NCBI GenBank assembly: GCA_964646415.1
Contig: CAZYEL010000003.1
Coordinates: 16,538 to 80,537 of the forward strand
Source: VGJV01 sp964646415
GTDB lineage: Bacteria; Patescibacteriota; Minisyncoccia; UBA6257; 2-01-FULL-56-20
DNA length: 64,000 nt
Reading direction: 5' to 3'
This document shows positions 23,365-30,145 of the stretch, in pieces. The position numbers and the translations under genes were made by a program. The notes under the pieces were generated by a model, which was not told the origin of the DNA, made no database searches, and worked only from the letters and a program-made list of their open reading frames with translations. Numbering within the stretch: the first letter of the stretch is position 1; every line of letters starts with the position of its first letter.

Positions 23365-24291
23365 TCACACCCCGCACCCGCCGGTTGGCTGACTTTCCTC
23401 GCGCGGGATGCGGCTCGCAATACTCCGGAAGCCGGAAATGCTTGAGTAATCCACGCCCAGAATCTCCTTCGGGTTTGCATTTGCGGGAGCTCCACCCCGC
23501 GACGTGAGGTACTTCGCAATCGTCGCGTACTCGTTCGGAAACCAAAATGCGTTCACCGCGAGCGCCGCGCGGTACATTTCCTCCTCTGTAGCGCCTCCCG
23601 ACGCGAGGAATTCCAAAAGTCCCAGCATCGCCATGCCGTGGTTGCAGTCGGGAAAGTATGTGGAGTTGTCACAGCACGGACGATAGACATTTTTTGCCAC
23701 CCCCTCCACGCGCGCTTGCTGTTCTTCGGTGAGCGTGAAAAATGCATGTTTGCTGTAATGTTGCATTGCATCTCCCTTTGCAAGCGTCCATCCGCCAGTC
23801 GAGGCGAACCGTCCCGCGCCGCCATACCGCGGGTCCATCATCGGTCCTTCCTCCAAAATCCGGTTTTTGTTGCCTAGCCCCAGCGCCCAGAAAATGTTCA
23901 AAAGAACGCCTGCACTGTTTCGGTCAATCGTCAGGTTCCCGTTATCCAGCCCGGTGAGCAACTTCCGCTCCCGCTCCGGCATGCCTCCCCGCGCGGCGTA
24001 AATTGCATCGAACGCTTCCCGGTCAATCACGCCCGCGCCCACAAGTTTTGCGCCGAGGTCGCCCCACGCAATAGGCAATTTCACCTCTTGCGGAGCAAGG
24101 GCACCGCCCTCATGACCCGCGGCCGAATTAAGAACGGCGGCACTGCTCTTCGCGCCCGGGGATGCCGGCGTCGCCTTCATGCCCGTCGTGTATATCCACG
24201 CCCCGCCGAGGATAACCGCTGCCGCGACGATGCTCGCCGGAAGAAACGAGCTGCCCGCTCCTTTTTTATTATCCACTGTGTCTTGTTCCAT
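23365..24291 (-). CDS. Membrane-anchored protein with a CCDNS...DCNHGMAML motif
   Basis: The 308-residue product has an N-terminal membrane helix (SFLPASIVAAAVILGGAWIY). A helical extracytoplasmic domain contains YRPCCDNSTYFPDCNHGMAM near residues 205-225, a Cys/His constellation suited to a metal or redox centre. It ends in GGCGV. No named family is recognised. Its place among CcdA, thioredoxin-fold and DUF1573 genes suggests a role in extracytoplasmic redox or metal chemistry. Confidence 0.7.
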   Translation of the reverse strand: MEQDTVDNKKGAGSSFLPASIVAAAVILGGAWIYTTGMKATPASPGAKSSAAVLNSAAGHEGGALAPQEVKLPIAWGDLGAKLVGAGVIDREAFDAIYAARGGMPERERKLLTGLDNGNLTIDRNSAGVLLNIFWALGLGNKNRILEEGPMMDPRYGGAGRFASTGGWTLAKGDAMQHYSKHAFFTLTEEQQARVEGVAKNVYRPCCDNSTYFPDCNHGMAMLGLLEFLASGGATEEEMYRAALAVNAFWFPNEYATIAKYLTSRGGAPANANPKEILGVDYSSISGFRSIASRIPREESQPTGGCGV

Positions 24292-24311
24292 TGTTTTCGA
24301 AAAGTATGTTG

Positions 24312-24542
24312 CTACGACTCTAAATCCCTCTTCTTCTCCTCGAACTCTTTCCGCTCAATTTCCCCTTTCGCGTAGCGCTCTTTGAGGATTTCAAGCGCGG
24401 ACGCATTCCGCTCCCCGCGCGTGCCGCGCGCCTCGCGCACGAGCCACACGACGAAGAGGATAATCGCCGCCCAAACGACCACCATCATGAGCGGCCCGAA
24501 CATGCCCCATCCCCACATATGATCCCCATAGTAATTCCACAT
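24312..24542 (-). CDS. SHOCT domain membrane protein
   Basis: A 76-residue protein with one hydrophobic helix (FGPLMMVVVWAAIILFVVWL) and a C-terminal SHOCT motif (ALEILKERYAKGEIERKEFEEKKRDL). The N terminus is rich in Trp, Met and His. SHOCT proteins are small membrane adaptors of unknown role. Confidence 0.8.
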   Translation of the reverse strand: MWNYYGDHMWGWGMFGPLMMVVVWAAIILFVVWLVREARGTRGERNASALEILKERYAKGEIERKEFEEKKRDLES

Positions 24543-24554
24543 AGTAATGATTGA

Positions 24555-24926
24555 TTATTGTACCGGACTCGCGAGTTTGCACCCGCTTGCCTCGGAGAGC
24601 TTCCGCAATCCCTGCTCGCCCACAAGCCGTTCCCCGCTTCCCGTAATCCATGTGGGATATCCTTCTATTTTTTCCGCCGCGCACCGCACACGCTCCACCG
24701 GACACTCCACGTACGGGACAAGCCGGAACGAATCCCCGAAAGTGCGCTTCTCATTTTGGCAATGCGAGCACCAGTTTGCACCATACATCGTAAATTTTTT
24801 CTCCGCAAGGCACTGCGCGAATGCGTCGTACGTCCCGCTCGCCGGAGCGGGATTCCAAAGCAACCATCCTATTCCCGCCGCCACCACCACCACGAACCCA
24901 AGCCCCATAAGCGTTTGCTTTTGCAT
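24555..24926 (-). CDS. Membrane-anchored thioredoxin-fold protein (VKOR-associated type)
   Basis: A 123-residue protein with an N-terminal helix (MGLGFVVVVAAGIGWLLW) and a small thioredoxin-like domain with the redox motif YGANWCSHCQNEKRTFG. GYPTWIT is the cis-Pro-side loop. Such domains occur fused to vitamin K epoxide reductases. Here it is free and 8 bases from the neighbouring 165-residue protein, near CcdA. It probably makes or relays disulfides outside the membrane. Confidence 0.8.
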   Translation of the reverse strand: MQKQTLMGLGFVVVVAAGIGWLLWNPAPASGTYDAFAQCLAEKKFTMYGANWCSHCQNEKRTFGDSFRLVPYVECPVERVRCAAEKIEGYPTWITGSGERLVGEQGLRKLSEASGCKLASPVQ

Positions 24927-24932
24927 ATAGAG

Positions 24933-25430
24933 TTACTCGTCGCAGCAATCGACCAATTTATTCACGATATCGCCGAAGGTCCAAGGTTTCTCGGCCTTTG
25001 CCGCCTCTTTGAAACCCGACGGGTCGATAAGTTTCAGCCGCAGCGCCCAAAACATCGAGTATGTTTTGTATGCGCGGTCGAACATCTCTTTGGCCTCCGC
25101 CTTTTTGCCGTCGCCATTCAGCTTCGTACCCACCTCCATAAGACGCATCGTCGTGGCAAGGAGGTGCTTCGTAATGCACCACGTCTCCCCCTCGTGGCGC
25201 GAAACCATTTTCCCCAAAAGCTCCTTCCGCATCTCGCGCACTTCTCCGAGCAGCGCAAGGTACTCGGGTTTCTGGGTCTTCGCGTTCGTGAAAAACATAT
25301 GCTCCTCCAAACTGATAAGATTCATCACCGCAACGCTCAAATCCTCTTCGGTCGAGAGGTCCACCGTGCCGGAGCGCTTAAGCCCTTCCACCTTTTTTAC
25401 CACTTCCGCAAACCGTTCTTCTTGTGTCAT
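24933..25430 (-). CDS. Conserved helical protein of the redox cluster, function unknown
   Basis: A 165-residue, soluble, mostly alpha-helical protein. Visible features are LISLEEHMFFTNAKT, ETWCITKHLLATTMRLMEVG and a C-terminal DCCDE. Two His/Glu-containing helices hint at a four-helix bundle, possibly metal-binding, but no family is recognised. It lies between ccdA and the thioredoxin-fold gene. Confidence 0.7.
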   Translation of the reverse strand: MTQEERFAEVVKKVEGLKRSGTVDLSTEEDLSVAVMNLISLEEHMFFTNAKTQKPEYLALLGEVREMRKELLGKMVSRHEGETWCITKHLLATTMRLMEVGTKLNGDGKKAEAKEMFDRAYKTYSMFWALRLKLIDPSGFKEAAKAEKPWTFGDIVNKLVDCCDE

Positions 25431-25434
25431 GTCA

Positions 25435-26217
25435 CTAAAGAAGGAAAATTGACAACCCGAGGAGAACCGCCCCGATTCCTCCCCACAACCTCATATTACC
25501 CGTTTCGCGTTTTTTCCACTCCTGGAGGCGCCCCAGCACGCCCGCATCGCTCCCCAGCACAAGAATCAGGATAAGGGGAAGGATGAAGATGAAGTTGTAG
25601 AGCGCAAGGTATCCCATGCCGCTCGCATACGTCCGCGCATCGTGCAGAAGTCCCAGGATAAGGAGATACGGACCCCCCGTGCACGGGAATTCGCATACTC
25701 CCACAAGCCCCCCCAGGAGAAACGCCGCGGGAAGCGAGGAACGCTCCATAAGCGCGGCAATCGGCTTATGCGAGATGCCGGGAATTTTGAGTTTTATCGG
25801 GAACGACGGGAAGAAGTGATTCACCAAGCTCAAGAGTCCCGCCGCAACCATGAGGGAAGCCGCCGCTTTCGCCATAAAGTGCGGCGTGTTGAAAAGGTGA
25901 AGCGCCTGCAAGAGCCCCACGCCGATCAAGAAGTACGCCGCAAAAACCCCGAGGATATAGAACCCGCCGATCCAGAGAATCCGCGCGCGTTCTTTTTGCA
26001 GGCTCACCAAGAATGCGATCGTGAGAATCAAAACCGAGAATGCACACGGGTTGATGCTGTCTAAGACCGCCGCGACGAGGACGAGCGGCAAGAGCCATTT
26101 CCCTCCCTGTGACACGCTCCAGAGCGCATCCGCCCCGAAGTTCCCCGCCTTGAGCACAAAGGCGCCGCCGATGAGCACTACCGCAATTCCCAGCACAATC
26201 CAAAAACGTTTCGTCAT
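25435..26217 (-). CDS. ccdA: CcdA/DsbD-type thiol-disulfide membrane transporter
   Basis: The 260-residue protein has about six to seven membrane helices. The two catalytic Cys of the family appear in DSINPCAFSVLILTIAFLV and VGVCEFPCTGGPYLLIL. It carries reducing equivalents from cytoplasmic thioredoxin across the membrane to exported thioredoxin-fold proteins. Its partner is probably the WCSHC protein two genes downstream. It is tightly packed between DUF1573 and the 165-residue gene. Confidence 0.9.
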   Translation of the reverse strand: MTKRFWIVLGIAVVLIGGAFVLKAGNFGADALWSVSQGGKWLLPLVLVAAVLDSINPCAFSVLILTIAFLVSLQKERARILWIGGFYILGVFAAYFLIGVGLLQALHLFNTPHFMAKAAASLMVAAGLLSLVNHFFPSFPIKLKIPGISHKPIAALMERSSLPAAFLLGGLVGVCEFPCTGGPYLLILGLLHDARTYASGMGYLALYNFIFILPLILILVLGSDAGVLGRLQEWKKRETGNMRLWGGIGAVLLGLSIFLL

Positions 26218-26224
26218 GAGATTC

Positions 26225-26731
26225 TTACGGCGTTACGTCCGCAGAAAACGCGAATTCGACCGGAGTACCATCGTCGGTTTCGAGATATACGACCCGCTCG
26301 ATCTTCCCGATGCCTGCGGGCCCGTGCGCCGCAGGGTCAAACACCGCCTCCACCGTCGCCTCTTCACCCGGAGCTACCGCCGCATCAATCCCCGGAATAA
26401 ACCCGTGCCCAGGCATGCCGTACGGACCCACTTTTTTCTCTGCGGTCGTAAGCCGCGCCACGGTACACATACACGACGTGTAAAGCTTCGTCACCTTTAC
26501 CGGAGCGGTGCCCGTGTTGCGCACCTTAAACTCGTGCGACACCTTCCCCGCGCGCATCGAAACGCTCCCGAACGAGAACTGCGCCTCATCCGCGCGGAGC
26601 GCGGAGGCGCCCGTCTTCACAATGCTCGCCGTCTGGTTTTCCTTCGGTTGCGCCCCTCCCCACACGAACAATGCCCCCACCACTACTACCACAAACGCAA
26701 TGCCAACCAGTATATTTTTTGAGTTTTCCAT
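26225..26731 (-). CDS. DUF1573 exported protein
   Basis: The product (168 residues from 26,731) has an N-terminal membrane helix (NILVGIAFVVVVVGALFVW) and one DUF1573 domain: FGSVSMRAGKVSHEFKVRN, then LYTSCMCTVARL and VEAVFDPAAHGPAGIGKIER. The conserved SCxCT pair may be a redox or metal site. Upstream in-frame residues to 26,794 are ignored because the signal helix begins at MENSKN. Confidence 0.85.
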   Translation of the reverse strand: MENSKNILVGIAFVVVVVGALFVWGGAQPKENQTASIVKTGASALRADEAQFSFGSVSMRAGKVSHEFKVRNTGTAPVKVTKLYTSCMCTVARLTTAEKKVGPYGMPGHGFIPGIDAAVAPGEEATVEAVFDPAAHGPAGIGKIERVVYLETDDGTPVEFAFSADVTP

Positions 26732-26817
26732 TTTGTAAGCGCACACCAAAAATCGCTTCCCCAACAAGCTCCGTACGCGCCAAATCGCGACCACGATTCG
26801 GCTGTGTACAAAAACCC

Positions 26818-27219
26818 TTAGGAAAGCGAAAAAACGCGCCGCTCACGAAGCGTGAGCCAGCGATAGAAACGCGGTGCGCGTTGCCGGAGCGGATGCATCC
26901 CATGGAGCGCCGCCGCGAACCGCGCCACGGGAGGCGGCGCGACGAGCTCCGGAAGCACCGCGCCGAATGCCATAACAATAAGAAGCAAAAGCCCTGCCCA
27001 CGTTATGATATTTGCCGCAGAAAAGCTTTTGAGCAAATTTAGATGGAATGCCGCGACTACCGCCGTTCCCGCAATCCCGGGACACGCGTTCCCGCCTGCG
27101 GCAGTCCGTGCAAGACAATTGATTTCTCCCATGCTGTGAGACATCGCGAACGCCCCAAACACCGCCATACCGGCGAATGCGCACACGATGAGAATACCGA
27201 GGAACGTTTTCGTATTCAT
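26818..27219 (-). CDS. Small membrane protein heading the redox cluster
   Basis: A 133-residue protein with three hydrophobic helices. An extracytoplasmic loop holds two Cys (INCLARTAAGGNACPGI), followed by HLNLLKSFSA. The C-terminal tail is basic and cytoplasmic. Not recognised. A good promoter lies directly upstream, so it begins the transcript that runs to 22,898. Confidence 0.65.
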   Translation of the reverse strand: MNTKTFLGILIVCAFAGMAVFGAFAMSHSMGEINCLARTAAGGNACPGIAGTAVVAAFHLNLLKSFSAANIITWAGLLLLIVMAFGAVLPELVAPPPVARFAAALHGMHPLRQRAPRFYRWLTLRERRVFSLS

Positions 27220-27228
27220 ATATATTCC

Positions 27229-27257
27229 AGTATACTCCCCAACCCTGTTTCTTACAA
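27229..27257 (-). promoter_or_regulatory. Promoter of the thiol-redox cluster
   Basis: On the minus strand TTGTAA (27,257-27,252), 17 bases, then TATACT (27,234-27,229), 9 bases before the ATG at 27,219, which predicts a leaderless or nearly leaderless message. Confidence 0.6.
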
Positions 27258-27290
27258 CTTGCCTGCCGATAAAACCCGTCGCGGTAAATT

Positions 27291-27341
27291 GTGCACAATC
27301 TGTGGACTCCCGCCCCTCAAACCCTTATGCCGCAAGGGTTT
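27291..27341. repeat. 51-bp direct repeat, copy 1, with terminator-like hairpin
   Basis: It matches 28,550-28,600 at 49 of 51 positions. Its second half is the hairpin AAACCCTT...AAGGGTTT, here followed by TTCTT, so on the plus strand it could act as an intrinsic terminator. A weak plus-strand promoter (TTGACG 27,345-27,350, 17 bases, TACGCT 27,368-27,373) follows and could drive the two small genes below. Confidence 0.85.
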
Positions 27342-27474
27342 TTCTTGACGCGTAAGAGCAAAGGACATACGCTGACTTCCTATTATGGAACGCAACGCTT
27401 CCTGAATGCCGCGCAAGAAGTGCGCTTCCCGCCATACCCGTAACTCCTTCTCATCAAGAAGCGTTTCATTAACG

Positions 27475-27675
27475 ATGACTGACGCAAAATTTATCGCGCT
27501 TAATAACGCACACCTCAAGCTCATAAAGCGTTTTATCCTCAAAAATTACGGCCGCCGGTGCGGCCACATCGGCAAGGATAAAATTTCCTTGGACTGCGCG
27601 GTCTGCAAATCCTGGCTCTTTTATGAATTCTTCGTGTGGTTTGTTGAAAATCAGGAAGATAACCTGAAACGATAA
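27475..27675 (+). CDS. Small CPR protein with CGH...CAVCKSW motif
   Basis: A 66-residue protein starting MTDAKFIALNNAHLKLIKR, with YGRRCGHIGKDKISLDCAVCKSWLFYEFF. The Cys/His set could bind zinc. I recognise similar small proteins in Parcubacteria but no function. The longer in-frame start at 27,406 has no support. The next gene starts on the base after its stop. Confidence 0.65.
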   Translation: MTDAKFIALNNAHLKLIKRFILKNYGRRCGHIGKDKISLDCAVCKSWLFYEFFVWFVENQEDNLKR

Positions 27676-27987
27676 ATGACGAGGGTAAAAAGGCCGCAAC
27701 TCAAGAGCGGGTGGTGCTTCGCGATAGTCAATAACCGACTCGCTGAAATTTCGTTTGAGAAACGATACGGAATTTGGGGGCACTGCTACGTGAAACGAGA
27801 GGAATATAAAACGAGGCAAGAACAAAAATGGATAAGAGAGGATACGGAAAAGTGCCGGTTCACGTATAGGAAGGGGTACTACTTTGATAGAATTCGCGGC
27901 ACGAAACAGAAAGTGCCGCCGAGACGTAAAATATCCCCCCCGCTCGATAAAAAGAAAACGATACTTCTCAAAGACATGATTCAGTAG
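27676..27987 (+). CDS. Small conserved CPR protein of unknown function
   Basis: A 103-residue basic protein containing GWCFAIVNNRLAEISFEKRYG, GHCYVKREEYKTRQEQ and CRFTYRKGYYFDRIRGT, a pattern I recognise as recurring in Parcubacteria but without function. It is co-transcribed with the gene ending at 27,675. Its 3' end overlaps the convergent toxin gene by 7 bases. Confidence 0.7.
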   Translation: MTRVKRPQLKSGWCFAIVNNRLAEISFEKRYGIWGHCYVKREEYKTRQEQKWIREDTEKCRFTYRKGYYFDRIRGTKQKVPPRRKISPPLDKKKTILLKDMIQ

Positions 27988-28250
27988 GTATGCGAACCGC
28001 GCCGTTTAACCTGCGCCACGAGGACTTTTCGGCTCTGCTGATACACTCGATAAAATATCCTGTATGCACCAATTCTCCGGCGCCAACGGTTTTCTTCCCC
28101 TTTCAACTTCTCTATATCGCCTGCGTAGGGATTGTCCGCAAGCGAGCGAACCGCCTCAAAGACCCTTCGCTTATCATCCGGTGACCAGCGCTTGGTTGTC
28201 CGATACACGTCCGGCTCAATTTCTAACTCCCAGCTTTCGCCTGAATGCAT
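27981..28250 (-). CDS. RelE/ParE-superfamily toxin
   Basis: From the start at 28,250 (89 residues) the protein has the RelE/ParE layout: VRSLADNPYAGDIEKLKGEENRWRRRIGAYRIFYRV, then a last strand VLVAQVKRRGSHTY with the basic residues expected in the active region. Such toxins cleave ribosome-bound mRNA or inhibit gyrase. The start lies inside the 3' end of the antitoxin gene, the usual coupling of a type II pair. Confidence 0.8.
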   Translation of the reverse strand: MHSGESWELEIEPDVYRTTKRWSPDDKRRVFEAVRSLADNPYAGDIEKLKGEENRWRRRIGAYRIFYRVYQQSRKVLVAQVKRRGSHTY

Positions 28251-28449
28251 CAAGGGAAAGAGTTTTTCCTGCCGCGAAGTTTTTTTCCGCTTTTTCAAAC
28301 GTGCGCCGCTGCGCCGCGGTCATGGAAACCGTTTTGTATTTGCGCGGCGGCGCAAAACGGGCGCGTTCTTGCAACGCCTCGTATTCCTCCTTAGGCACAA
28401 GGAGAAGGTCTTTCCCCGCAAGATGCTTTGGAATTGTGATAGTTGCCAT
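28216..28449 (-). CDS. Antitoxin of the RelE/ParE-type pair
   Basis: A 77-residue protein, first gene of the pair. The N terminus (MATITIPKHLAGKDLLLVPKEEYEALQERA) resembles AbrB/Phd-like DNA-binding starts and the C terminus is a charged helix ending KTLSLDAFRRKLG. It overlaps the toxin start by 35 bases. Identified chiefly by position and size. Confidence 0.7.
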   Translation of the reverse strand: MATITIPKHLAGKDLLLVPKEEYEALQERARFAPPRKYKTVSMTAAQRRTFEKAEKNFAAGKTLSLDAFRRKLGVRN

Positions 28450-28549
28450 ACGCGCATCCTACCACGAGAGCACCCGAGGTATCAATCGCCCCCTAAGTTC
28501 TAATGGCTAAATTCTAATGGCTCTAGCGTGCCTCTGCCTCTAACGGGAT

Positions 28550-28600
28550 GTGCGCAATCTGGGGACTCCCGCCCCTCAAACCCTTATGCCGCAAGGGTTT
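28550..28600. repeat. 51-bp direct repeat, copy 2
   Basis: 49 of 51 bases match copy 1 at 27,291-27,341, including the AAACCCTT/AAGGGTTT hairpin. The copies flank the two small genes and the toxin-antitoxin pair and lie 75 bases from the IS30 element. The rest of 28,450-28,675 shows nothing else I can support. Confidence 0.85.
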
Positions 28601-28673
28601 CCGCTGGCCCTATTGCGGTATTTCCGTATATGTCGCATAATATCGCGGGCTGAAAACGGGGCACCCAGACCCC

Positions 28674-29513
28674 TCAATCCGGACACCCCTCATTGGGGCG
28701 TTGTTGTTTTCGGGCACGATGCCGCGCGAGCATCTCGGAGGGGGTGCGATAGCGCAGGACGTTCATCGGCCTGCGGTTGAGCTTCGCTTCAAGCGCACGG
28801 AAAGCAGAGGGTGGGTAGCGAGAAAGGTCGCTTCCCTTGGGGATATCCCGCCGTATGACTTTGTTCACGTTTTCAATACTCCCTTTCTCCCACGCATGAT
28901 AGGGGTGACAGAAGAAGATGCGAACATGGAGGAGGGCGGCAAGCCGCGCATGGTGCCGGAAGAGAATATCGTTGTCCGTGGTGAGCGTGCGGAGTTCGGG
29001 GAATCTTCCCTTGATGCGCAGGAATGCTGTTTCCATGCGGGGAATGGTGGCGGGAAGGATGCGTTCCAGAAAGGACGCTCGCGTCTTCCGGTCCACCACC
29101 ACAAGAAGCATGCCCTTGCCGTTTTTCCCTGATGCGATGAAATCGGCTTCCGCATCGCCCACCTGTCTGCGGGTATTGATATACAAAGGTCTCTTGTCGA
29201 TGAAGGTGCGGGAGGAGACGCGGGGAAGATGGGGAAGGTGGCGAAGCCGTCCTGCCACCGCTTCAGGAGAGAGGTCATCCATGAGCATCTGCTCCACATA
29301 CTCGCGGAGAGGAGGGTGGTGCACGATGCGCATCCCCTGATATTTTGCATATTTTCTCCCGACATATGCCTTGTGGTGGGCTTTGCGGGGGTCATAGACA
29401 CCGTGCGTCCGGTTCCGCACACACTCATCCGCAATAGATGATTTTCCCCGCCTCATGGCGTGGGCGATGGCACGTCCCGAGTATCCCTTCTCCCGCAGAT
29501 ACCCAATTTCCAC
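28674..29513 (-). CDS. IS30-family transposase with a probable 5' frameshift
   Basis: The frame from the GTG at 29,513 encodes 279 residues with the IS30 DDE core: VGDAEADFI, LTTDNDILFRHH and GSIENVNKVIRR. The normal N terminus of the HTH lies upstream in the same frame (KNRGHLSAAERVEIGYL) but has no start before a TGA. An ATG at 29,556 reads MRKK and would join this frame if the seven-T run at 29,545-29,551 were one base shorter. So either ribosomal slippage on that run or a frameshift mutation is involved. Confidence 0.85.
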   Translation of the reverse strand: MEIGYLREKGYSGRAIAHAMRRGKSSIADECVRNRTHGVYDPRKAHHKAYVGRKYAKYQGMRIVHHPPLREYVEQMLMDDLSPEAVAGRLRHLPHLPRVSSRTFIDKRPLYINTRRQVGDAEADFIASGKNGKGMLLVVVDRKTRASFLERILPATIPRMETAFLRIKGRFPELRTLTTDNDILFRHHARLAALLHVRIFFCHPYHAWEKGSIENVNKVIRRDIPKGSDLSRYPPSAFRALEAKLNRRPMNVLRYRTPSEMLARHRARKQQRPNEGCPD

Positions 29514-29584
29514 CCGCTCCGCAGCCGAGAGATGGCCCCGATTCTTTTTTTCTCATGCTCTCACGATAGCAGAGTGTCCGGATT
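28676..29584 (-). mobile_element. IS30-family insertion sequence
   Basis: Terminal inverted repeats AATCCGGACAC (28,676-28,686) and GTGTCCGGATT (29,574-29,584) enclose a single IS30-type transposase gene. The 909-bp length is small for the family. The immediate flanks (CTC and CAA) show no target-site duplication, so one side has probably been rearranged. It truncates an FN3-like gene at its right end. Confidence 0.85.
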
Positions 29585-30031
29585 CAAATGGCAAGGTGCA
29601 GGTGACGGTGTAGTGCCAGTCGGTGTTGATTCCCGGGGAAGGATAAGGCCCATCCTTGTGGGCGGTCGTGGGCGGGCTTCCCGGTATCTCTTTCAGCAAT
29701 GTCCAGTCATTATCGGTTGCCTGCGCACGGTACACTTTATACGAAGTCGCTCCCTCTACCGCCTTCCATGTGAGCTGGTTATAACGATGGAAGGGTATTG
29801 CGGAAATACTGCGGTTTGTCTCGCAGACGGGAGCAATTTTTATATTCGCGGGCTGGTCGGGGGCGGAAAGGCATTTCCCCGCCGCATCGCGCGTCTCACA
29901 CCCTCCCGTACCGCGTGCGCTCTGAATCCCCGTGCCTTGCGCGACGCCGCGCGGGGTGTGGGCGAGAAAAACATCGTTGCAACGCCGATTGCGAGAACGC
30001 CCAGCCCCACCCAATAGAGAGAACGTTGCAT
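29585..30031 (-). pseudogene. FN3-like secreted protein gene, frameshifted and truncated by IS30
   Basis: From the ATG at 30,031 the frame begins with a signal sequence (MQRSLYWVGLGVLAIGVATM). The mature part, with CETRDAAGKC and an FN3-like domain (QLTWKAVEGATSYKVYRAQA), is in another frame, so an indel lies near 29,940-29,965. The coding region runs straight into the IS30 end at 29,584 and stops inside it. No continuation is found on the other side of the element. The stretch 30,032-30,145 holds nothing I can identify. Confidence 0.75.
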
Positions 30032-30145
30032 TGGTAAAAGTATATCACACCCCGCATAACGAGGAGTTCGGTCCCGCCACGATTACCCATCCCACACCTA
30101 TCTTTATTCTTCGACATGGAAATAAGTGTACCAAAATTCAATCAC

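Noticed and set aside
27469..27825. 118-codon minus-strand frame
   Set aside because: It overlaps two consecutive plus-strand genes whose products carry recognisable CPR motifs.
27291..28600. CRISPR array
   Set aside because: Only two copies of the 51-bp repeat exist and they are 1.2 kb apart; no regularly spaced repeats occur anywhere in the window.
28676..29584. Target-site duplication flanking the IS30 element
   Set aside because: The flanking bases (CTC and CAA) do not match, so no duplication is claimed.
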